A DNA stretch of 64,000 nt from Microvelia longipes. Lineage: Eukaryota > Arthropoda > Insecta > Hemiptera > Veliidae. The stretch covers positions 23,887,827 through 23,951,826 of the forward strand of contig JACMZG010001914.1 in NCBI GenBank assembly GCA_018340805.1, read 5' to 3'. The notes under the pieces are model-generated. The model was not told the DNA's origin. It worked only from the letters and a program-made list of their open reading frames with translations, and did no database searches. Positions 56,111 through 64,000 of this stretch are shown here, piece after piece (positions within the stretch are counted from its first letter, which is position 1; each line of letters starts with the position of its first letter). A program made the position numbers and the translations under genes.

Positions 56111-57236
56111 CTGCGTAGCAGCTAAGAGGCAGAAGACATCTTATTTTGCATAAGAGCATTTAACTTACTCTTTGGAAAGAACATTATTCTTTTATTTATT
56201 TACTTCATCATATTTCTCGAAAATTGAAGTAATTCGTGGTATGACAACGAAATGAATATATTCAAGGGATATTTACCTATTATTCTAAGGATTTTTAAAT
56301 TATAAAATTTTTAGAGACATATTAAATCTATTATAGTTATATAAGAACTTGACTTTCATACAATATTAACGTAAATCGGATCCTTCTTAATATAAAATCA
56401 AGTTGACCTCACTTTATTAGATTTTATAGCACTTCTTCAAATTCCTAAAAAATATGGTTAAAAAAATGTAACTATGTCAAATAGGTTTTTTTATGTAACT
56501 ATTTCTTGAATATGCAACCAATGGTTTTTTTAATCTCTTGTGAATCTTGATGATATAAGTATTAAAATGTTATAGTCTATATAATTTTTTTTATTTCATG
56601 TTCCTCTCAAAAAGATAAATTTTGAATAATATGTTTAAAGAATTATAATGGACATTTCGTATCAAAGAATAGTTAATATGTTTGTTATAAATATATAATG
56701 ACATTAATTATAATAATAAAAATGATAATTTCATGATAATACTAGAATTAAAACTTTAAATATTGTTAACCATTTACAAATAAATATGACACTATTTGAA
56801 GTCATATATAAATAATACAAATTGCTTTGAGCTAGATAGTGTTATTAAAAATAGTTATTAAATAATTTTAGGAACTTGGGGTTTAACTGTGGATCAGCAT
56901 AAGCTATAAAAATGAACTGCTCTATGATTTTGAAGGTACAAGCATAAATTATGTGTTAAGAAATTTTGACTGAGCTTTCCTTGAACTTGTTTTAGGGCCA
57001 TTGAACTTGCAAGTAATTATCTTCAATTTTATTAGAATTAAAATACAATAAATTTAATGCTATAAACTTTATCTAAATAGCTTACATTGTTTTTAACAAT
57101 GTAAGCTATTTATAACAATATAACAAATAGCTTAACAAAATTTTAACATTATTGTTAAGCTACATTTCTGAATAACCTAATAAAACACTAATATACGTAT
57201 AAATTTGTAGTACAAAAGTATACATATAACTTTTTT
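56111..57236. other. AT-rich stretch
   Basis: No coding signal. Contains a hairpin at about 57080-57130 ('TAGCTTACATTG' with its inverse). Confidence 0.35.
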
Positions 57237-57490
57237 TAAACAAGTTATTTATTGGCAAAAGTAAATAAAATATTTATTTTGTGTATACCGGAGCCATAAT
57301 TTATTTATAGATTTAGGGTAATTTGTGGCTCTTCATTTTTATTTTTTTATTTATTTGTTATTTTTGTGGTATAAATTTTGATTATTTTTTGGGGTGTGAG
57401 GGGGTTTGTTTGGATTAAGAATAATTTTATATTTTTTGTTTTGGGTATTTTATTTTTGATATTATTATTATTTTTTATTTATTTTTTTAA
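57237..57490 (+). repeat. T/G-rich dispersed repeat, relative of 10150-10390
   Basis: 'TTTATTGGCAAAAGTAAATA', 'TACCGGAGCCATAATTTA', 'TTATTTTTTGGGGTGTGAGG' and 'GTTTGTTTGGATTAAGA', all present in the reverse complement of 10150-10390. Confidence 0.8.
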
Positions 57491-57506
57491 TATTGTTAAA
57501 AGATAT

Positions 57507-57599
57507 TTTTAATGGTGTTTGTACATATAAGTTATGCATATTACATGCGTATTTTAATGGTGTTTGTACATACAAGTTATACGCATATTACATGCGTAT
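57507..57599 (+). repeat. Direct duplication of ~45-48 bp
   Basis: 'TTTTAATGGTGTTTGTACAT' followed by 'AAGTTATGCATATTACATGC' occurs twice in a row with minor changes. Confidence 0.8.
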
Positions 57600-58780
57600 T
57601 ACGTATTTCATTTTCATCGTTAATAATGCGCTCTAATGGTCAATCCAAACAAATTAAACTGTGCCATACATAGTAAAGATTCCATAAAGTTTACAAAATT
57701 GTTTTTAACGGTTCAAAAATTAAGAAGGGTCCGACTTTTGAACCACCCTATATTTTGGGATACAATCTTACTAACTTCTACTAAATATGACAATATTTCG
57801 ATTTTTAACGGTTAATCAACCCATATATGTCATCAGATATAAATTAGTGGAGATAAAACGTGGCATATTTGTTTGTAATATATGACTATACATGGTTGTC
57901 AAATTTTAAATTCATCCAAACATGTTTCTTCGTTCAAAGGTTTTCCTCGTTTTATGAATTTCTGAAAATTTACTGAGTCTCAAAATTTACTCTCACAAGG
58001 ATGCCCCAGCCCTAACACCTGGCAAAAGTTTTAGCTCCTTTGAAGTTTTTTCTGACAAAGTCATTTTTTGGTTATCATTGAATGGGGTTTACAGTTTTAG
58101 AGCGATCATTAGTTCTTCTTAGAATTAAACTTATTGCTACTAACATTTTCTTACAGAAAATAAACTATAGATCATATTCTCAGCAACAGTGATACACAAT
58201 TAAACTATATAAACTTCAGCTAATCAAGTTGTAGGCTTCTCAAATAAAAGAAAAATAGTAGTACTTGGTCGTTATAATTGACTTTCACAAAACCTAATTA
58301 AGGTCACTCTTACAGTTCATATTGAAACCTAAAATTATTTTAGCCTTTTACAACAAGATCAGATTAGAATTATGATATGGCTTTCTAAATGTCCAAAAAT
58401 ATCTTTAAAAAAATACTGGGTGTCTTAATCCTTAAATATTAATCCCTTAAAAATGTGTCCAATTCCAAATGATATACAAAGATTAGGAACAGCCGTTCAA
58501 TTATATTATTATTATAATTAGTATTAAGGCGTTTGCTAATCAATATTTTTAATTAAGCGTTTGCTAATCAATATTTTTAATTAATACAACTTTGAAGCGT
58601 CTTTTTGCTTGTTATAACATTGAAAAATGTCTTGGACTTAATTTAAATTTAAAGAAATGAGTTTGATGTTTAATCCACACCAGTCTGTATAAGCCTCTAT
58701 TTAAAAAAAATAAATAAATCGCGTTTGCTTAAAAATTGAACATTGTGACATTCCTAGGGCAGGAAATTAAGCTCTAGGGC
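57600..58780. other. Gene-free stretch
   Basis: No coding signal recognised. Contains a direct duplication at 58533-58580 ('GCGTTTGCTAATCAATATTT'). Confidence 0.35.
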
Positions 58781-58947
58781 TGGGTTAGCTCTGCGATATT
58801 ACGCGCTTTATTTGATCAGTCTCTTTAAGTTTATTCCTACTTAGGTTCTGCTCTAAGTCGAGTCTCGAAGTCGAGTTCCTAAAAGTTTTCTCAGATGGCT
58901 GTAGTTCCCGAGGTAGAAACAGATAGTTCCAATTGTAGTTCCTGAGA

Positions 58948-59142
58948 TTATAAATGAGCATTATGGAGCAGAACTGCTCCATCAGCAAATTTTACCTTTA
59001 TTGTACTTACGGCATTATCGCAGGCTTGATAAAGTTCCACGATTCCCAAGCTTCCAGCATTATTCTTAAGAGATAAAGTTTGATAGAACCCAAATCCCTC
59101 CTTATTGTGATAAGGTCCACCTGTGGTCCACCTTATTTTTGG
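58948..59142 (-). pseudogene. Unidentified coding-like fragment
   Basis: Read on the minus strand this is open for 64 codons: WTTGGPYHNKEGFGFYQTLS, then NNAGSLGIVELYQACDNAVS and KFADGAVLLHNAHL, then stop. The composition is clearly protein-like. I do not recognise the family. A GTAAGT occurs in frame at DNA-VS and could be a donor. A further open frame on the same strand (58988-58785, …YLFLPRELQPSEKTF…) overlaps in another phase, so the fragment may be a frameshifted remnant of a longer gene or mobile-element protein. Confidence 0.4.
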
Positions 59143-59204
59143 TCACTGCTACCAATGCTGTCTTGAACTTGTTAAACATCACTGCAATTAATACTGATAA
59201 TGAA

Positions 59205-59320
59205 ATGTTACTTCTTATTTTTGTTCAACATACATAGTAATACAAGTGTGAAAAATTCCAACTCGATCTAAACACTTTTTGAAGATTTGTGATTTTTTAA
59301 ATGTTTGTGGGGTCATTATT
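59205..59320 (-). repeat. Family 2 fragment
   Basis: 'ACATAGTAATACAAGTGTGA', 'CTCGATCTAAACACTTTTTG' and 'TTTGTGGGGTCATTATTGTG' match blocks of the copies at 34850 and 40450. Confidence 0.65.
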
Positions 59321-60129
59321 GTGTGTGAGTATTTGTATTATAGAAATTATTAATTTGCTTTATTCTTTTAATAATTTTAACTATATTAATATTAACAGCT
59401 GTTTTTTTATGCCATGTTAACCATGTCATTAATACATTTGTGTGTGCATGTATGTGCATGAGTCAATATGTATATGTGTGTATGTTTGTGTTTGTATATC
59501 TATGTATATATATATACATGGTTTTTTGTGTGTTTTTTCCGTTTTCCTCCATTAATATGGGCCATATATTTTCCAAAATATATGGCCAAAACATATGTTC
59601 CACAAATGTACTTCATTATTTTTTTGTAATCTCCATACTTCTCGTAATTTATTATTTCTTCTTATTTTTAAACTTGAAATCTTGTGAAAATAAAGTTTAA
59701 AAATGTAAATCCCATAGTACTACTTTTTTGTCGATTCAGCAGTAAATACTTCAAAGTTTTGTTTCTTTTAAGTTCGAATTAATTTTTAAAATTTAAAATC
59801 ATGATATCTTCTTCGAATAATGATACGATAGTAAATGAATTTAGATTATTTAAACTAGTAATAGTAGTAGTAATATGGGGAGAGTGGTAGTAACTACCTA
59901 GCAAGTAGGGCACGTAGTTGGGCTCATTTTCCAGCTCCATAAGATAGTGTTCTACTCCTTTTAATTTCAAGTGTAGATATATTTCATCCAATCTAGATAG
60001 AAGAGCCGTGAATTTCTATGGTTCCTCTCATACTTTTTCAAATAATTATACATATTTCCACTCTTGTGAAAACTAGGGACAACATGTGCTCTCACTGTTA
60101 AACCAAACCTCCATACACTCTAAACAACA
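59321..60129. other. Gene-free stretch
   Basis: (TG)-rich text at 59438-59500 and AT-rich sequence; no supported gene. Confidence 0.35.
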
Positions 60130-60420
60130 AGGCAGACACACTATTGTATTATAATGAATTTACTATGAGGGTCCTAAATTTTACCTATACCCAGTTTCAT
60201 TTACGGCGAGGGATATTTAACCTGAGTACCTGACAACGCACAGGCTTGAGACCACCGGCTTTACGTCCCTTCTGAAGGACGTGGTACACAGAATTTTTAT
60301 CCCTATAATAAAAACTCCAGAGGCCCATGCTGGGATTGAACCCATGAGAAAATAAACTCGGAAATTTAAAGTCCACTCCTCTATGTATTGGACGCGTACC
60401 TTAACCACTACACCACGGAT
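60130..60420 (-). repeat. tRNA-derived SINE, minus orientation
   Basis: On the minus strand: GTGGTGTAGTGGTTAAGGTA (A-box type) near 60410, 'TGGGTTCAATCCCAGCATGG' (B-box type) near 60335, the core 'AGCCGGTGGTCTCAAGCCTG' then 'TGCGTTGTCAGGTACT', and 'GGTAAAATTTAGGACCCTCA'. It shares its core and distal text with 22510-22985. Confidence 0.8.
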
Positions 60421-60941
60421 GACTCATATTTAAACTAAATCAACAAAATTAATTCTTCGATAAATTTAAGGACTTGAGTCTGGATGTCTTTATGTAATAG
60501 TTGTTTAGATAGAAGGGACTAATTTAATCCAAAACACATTATGTGTTGGTGAAGAGGTTTTTTTGTACGTATCATCAAATCATAAAAAAAACAAGGACAA
60601 CATTTTGAAATTTCAATCATTTTGTTTTAGTATTTGGTTCCAACTTAGAATTGAATTATGGTTAGACTCCAAAATAAGTAAGGTGTGACAATCATTACAA
60701 GGATTCTTGTTACTCCAACATATAAAAGCATAAATTTCGCGAACTATCAAGGCTTTATTTCAAATACATATTTTGATCAATAACATCACATCTCATTGCG
60801 AATTTTAGAGTCAGAGTTCATTGAAATACTTTTTTCATTTTTATTGTTTGTATTGAGGTATAAGGAAATATTATTAATAACTATGAAATCATTGGATGAA
60901 TGCAGGCACGCTTTAGATGAAGAATAAATCCTTTGATATGA

Positions 60942-60946
<5 letters not shown>

Positions 60947-61014
<68 letters not shown>
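60947..61014. repeat. (TA)n microsatellite
   Basis: Uninterrupted TA run of about 68 bases. Confidence 0.95.
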
Positions 61015-61017
<3 letters not shown>

Positions 61018-61233
61018 AATGAGTAGAAATAAGAAGATTTTAGCTTAAATAAATATATATTCAATTCAATTGCTTGCTTGTAAAAATGAATACAGGTATA
61101 TGTAATTTTAAAATGTACCGATGCTTCGAAAAATATATATATAACATTTTTATAAATTATTATTTTATAGATGCTTAAAAACTTAATAGTATAACTTAAT
61201 TAACATATTTAGACTTGGTTGATTAAAAAGTTT

Positions 61234-61239
<6 letters not shown>

Positions 61240-61270
<31 letters not shown>
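61240..61270. repeat. (TA)n microsatellite, short
   Basis: About 30 bases of TA. Confidence 0.9.
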
Positions 61271-61273
<3 letters not shown>

Positions 61274-61729
61274 CAAACTTATAGTGTAATTAAACTGCAT
61301 AGCTTGACCTTTAATTTAGTCTCTAGCTTGGTAAGATAATAAGAAAATAATAACCATTGTAAATTACAAGTAAATTTTTAAATTTTCTATTTTTTTTATT
61401 ACAATGTAAAATAAAATGCAGATTCAATATCTCCCGCCTTCACGACTCCAACCTCATTTTTCCTCATTAATCCTCCAACCTCATTTTTCGTAATAATCCA
61501 TTTTTATTTTAGCGGGTTTTTTATACTGTCTACAAATTGAGTTGTGCATACGTAAGGAGGCCAAAAAATTTCGTTTTTCAACAAAAAGTTACGCATCATA
61601 AAGCAAGGAATTCTCATTGTTGACAACTATGAATTAACATTTTCGAAAAACTAAGATTATTCATAATATTATTTTAATATGTTGTACCCTGTACCTTATT
61701 ATATTAAACGTACTAATTTGCAACCGAAG
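61271..61729. other. Gene-free stretch
   Basis: AT-rich with a short duplication ('CCTCATTTTTC' at 61451 and 61478). No coding signal. Confidence 0.35.
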
Positions 61730-61773
61730 AATCAGCTACCGTCGATACTTGCTATTGGATATGAATATCCCTG

Positions 61774-61802
61774 GACCGGTTTCGGCATAACGCCAACATC
61801 AG
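61774..61802 (-). ncRNA. Hammerhead-ribozyme-like motif, copy 3 (degenerate core)
   Basis: Minus strand: CTGATGT, then TGGCGTTATGCC (GGC/GCC stem II), then GAAACCGGTC. The last base of CUGAUGA is changed to T here, which should weaken or remove activity. Confidence 0.45.
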
Positions 61803-61807
61803 CGGGC

Positions 61808-61885
61808 GGGGCAACACTCGAGCTCTCAACTAATAAAGTTGAGAGCTGATATAACTTTATTAGTTGAGAGCTCGAGTGTTGCCCC
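61808..61885. repeat. Perfect 33-bp inverted repeat (hairpin)
   Basis: Left arm 61808-61840 (starts GGGGCAACACTCGAGCTC) and right arm 61853-61885 (ends GAGCTCGAGTGTTGCCCC) are exact reverse complements, with a 12-base loop. Confidence 0.95.
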
Positions 61886-62009
61886 AAGTTTAAGTTTTGT
61901 TACAAGTTTCATTATACTAAATTTTTATTACGATAAATGCTCATTTAAAACAAGCAAAGGTTTTTTTTCTTTTTGTCGATAGTGCAGAATAGAATTTAAC
62001 GCTTTAATT

Positions 62010-62440
62010 CAATTTACTTCTATCATTTGATACTAACGAGTTTTGCAAAACATAAATAGTTGTCACAATATAATTGTGTGAGAGACACCTAGAAAATGTA
62101 ACAAGCAAGATATAATGCTACACCTGGGAACTGTTCCATCATTCGACATTCGTCATCATTAATGGCTCGACATAATGTCGCATGTCGACATAAACTCATC
62201 AGGGCGCCGACAAAGCCAGAACTGTTTTTAACCTTCAATTAATTTCGAAGAATATAATATGAAGTATTTACCAAAGAGACGAGCGGTGCTCTCTTACCGC
62301 CATCATGCATGGCAAGCAAAACATATATGATTTGATACTACCGAGTTTTGCAGAACATGAATATTTGACACAATATACATGTGCGAGAGGTGTCTCTCGA
62401 CAATAATAATAATTATTGACACAATTATATTGTGTCAATA
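62010..62440. repeat. Diverged single copy of the 316-bp array unit
   Basis: One full unit in the 40773-type orientation ('TTTTGCAAAACATAAATAGT', 'GGGAACTGTTCCATCATTCG', 'GGCGCCGACAAAGCC', 'GAGCGGTGCTCTCTTACCGC'), then the start of a second. It ends in a small inversion (GTGCGAGAG then GTGTCTCTCG and 'ACACAATTATATTGTGTC'). It is clearly more diverged than the array units are from each other. Confidence 0.85.
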
Positions 62441-63185
62441 TACTTCGTTTGAATTTTATAGCCATAATTTTTATTATCTTTTATTTTTAAGTATATTTTT
62501 TCCATCTATATTATTTTGTTTGTTCGTGTATTTATTATGTTTTACATATACTTATTTTCTTCCTGTAGTATCTTTTATGGATCTTTTCAAGTTCTACTAT
62601 TCATTTGTCTATAAACCGCACAACAAATAAAAAGCAAGAAATAAAAACTCTAAAAAAACAAAAAATTAACAATAAATCATCAACAAAATGACACCTTCAC
62701 GCAATAAAACTATTCTATTATTAATATTTATTTGAATAAAACATTGCTAATCCATTCTACTCTTTGAATAGATTTTCATAAATCATTTCATCATTTTAAT
62801 AAATGTTTTGTCCAATTCTTCGATTTCTGCGTGTTTGTGTATATTTTTTGTATCCTTATATGTATAGAGAATAGATTTTTATAAAGATATAGAATAATAA
62901 TATGTTATAATAAACTTGTGTCTTGTCGAGTTATCGTTAAGACTAATAGCTTATTCAATATTCATATAACAATCTATACAAAGCAATATTATACATTTTT
63001 CTTTTTACTATTTATTAGACTTAATAGTAAGTAAAGTTTGTATCTTTTTAACATTTATAATTTATTAGATTTGTAAAGTATTGAATTAAATCTATTCAAT
63101 GTCATTCTTTTATTTTCAAATTGTAATGAATTTGATGTTTTGTTTCACATAAATGTAGACAAAAGATTATACAATTTTTTTAAAT
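62441..63185. other. AT-rich stretch
   Basis: No gene seen; short T-rich frames only. Confidence 0.35.
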
Positions 63186-63189
63186 AGAA

Positions 63190-63915
63190 TTTCATTTTTA
63201 CTTTTCATCATTTATACCCTCCGTATATAGGATAAGTATTCTGTTTCCAAAAGAATCCGAAACCGATATTTCACCGGAATTATTCGTTTCAAGTGTTTTA
63301 AGAGCTCCTAAGTTATTTTTTAAAAAGTTGTCTGTGTCTCTGTTTTCATCGCAGCTCCCAGCGTATTCACGCTAGAAAGTTACAACTTGGTAAAACAATT
63401 ATTCTTTAGGTCTAACTTGGCTATCCGGAAATTATTTTTTTATAATGAAATTAACCGGAAACCTCCGCAAAAATTTCGAAAATTCATTTAACGCGAAAAA
63501 ATATGTCGATCGGTTTGAGATTTGGCAGGCATGTATAACAGCATTAGTTACATTTTTATCGCATGAATTGTATACGTTTTTAAAAAAAATTGTAATAATA
63601 CGAAAAATGATCCAATTGAGTTGAAATTCTGTACAAGAATATTCCTTTGTGTAGTAAATATGCATAGAAAGTTCCGTTAAAAAACGGCAAGTATATTAAC
63701 GGTTTTGTTGAATCATAATGGGTGACCGCCAGGAATAATACGAATAGTATTTACGTCTAAGGGCGAGCAAAGCGAGTCCGAAGACGTGTTGTAGTATAAA
63801 TGTGGTAATTCTTATATTCTGTTGAGGAGCGAAGCGAATCCTATAAGTAGAGAGGATAAGAGTAGCAAAGCCGATGTGGCAAGGAATGGTTCCGAGGTAC
63901 CCTATATAAGACTTT
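63190..63915 (-). repeat. Family 1 copy, minus orientation
   Basis: On the minus strand it starts TATAGGGTACCTCGGAACCA at about 63910, continues with 'GGATTCGCTTCGCTCCTC' and 'GGACTCGCTTTGCTCGCCC', and ends 'CCTATATACGGAGGGTATAA' and GAAAAGTAAAAA at about 63197. This is a full-length copy of about 720 bp. Confidence 0.85.
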
Positions 63916-64000
63916 TTATGTTTACTTGTTTCTCTTTTGAATATTCTTCTTAAATTAAGAATACATGTTTATTTACTTTAAGGACTTATATTTTTACGAC

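Larger units (their letters stand above)
61730..61885 (-). mobile_element. Penelope-type 3'-terminal block, copy 3, with inverted duplication
   Basis: On the minus strand: TAGTTGAGAGCTCGAGTGTT, GCCCCGCCCG, the hammerhead-like core, then 'ATATTCATATCCAATAGCAA' and 'GTATCGACGGTAGC', matching 52340-52440. The part outside the core is duplicated in reverse, forming the perfect hairpin 61808-61885. Confidence 0.7.

Overview
This is a strongly AT-rich eukaryotic nuclear window: intron-bearing genes, long (TA)n arrays and dense interspersed repeats, with no prokaryotic signals. The gene structures are animal. The glutaredoxin has an N-terminal MG-extension followed by VDMS, a layout I recall from insect glutaredoxin 1, and the repeat load (small TIR elements, tRNA-derived SINEs, Penelope-like and non-LTR remnants, a hAT-type element) fits an arthropod. 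That assignment is inference; I cannot name the species.

Two genes can be rebuilt exon by exon. A dithiol glutaredoxin lies on the + strand at 4045-11839, with a 112-residue form and a possible 139-residue spliced form. NOM1/SGD1, the nucleolar MIF4G-MA3 protein of ribosome biogenesis, lies on the - strand from 29608 down to 15073, with ten exons joining in frame to 925 residues. The two genes are convergent, their 3' ends about 3.2 kb apart. The first 320 bases probably hold the end of another + strand gene (a Ser/Arg/Pro-rich exon). From 30 kb to the right edge I found no convincing host gene, only repeats, one orphan promoter-like site near 45.7 kb and one unidentified coding fragment near 59 kb.

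The repeats fall into recognisable groups. Family 1 is a dispersed repeat up to about 0.9 kb long with a 'CTCGCTTCGCTC' module, in at least ten places. Family 2 is a dispersed repeat carrying 'CGATAACTTTCGAA'-like text, often beside (TA)n arrays. Fold-back and TIR elements lie at 5470, 6925, 12360, 21751, 26010, 29874, 30307, 34392 and 35072. tRNA-derived SINEs are present. Penelope-like remnants carry hammerhead-ribozyme-like 3' motifs at 16612, 52373 and 61774 (minus). One 5'-truncated non-LTR retrotransposon has an 11-bp target-site duplication.

The most unusual object is at 40773-43321. A tandem array of ~300-316 bp units runs in one orientation for about four units, flips at about 42100, and runs back for about four units. 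The whole 2.5 kb block is bracketed by an 11-bp direct repeat, as though it had inserted as one mobile unit.
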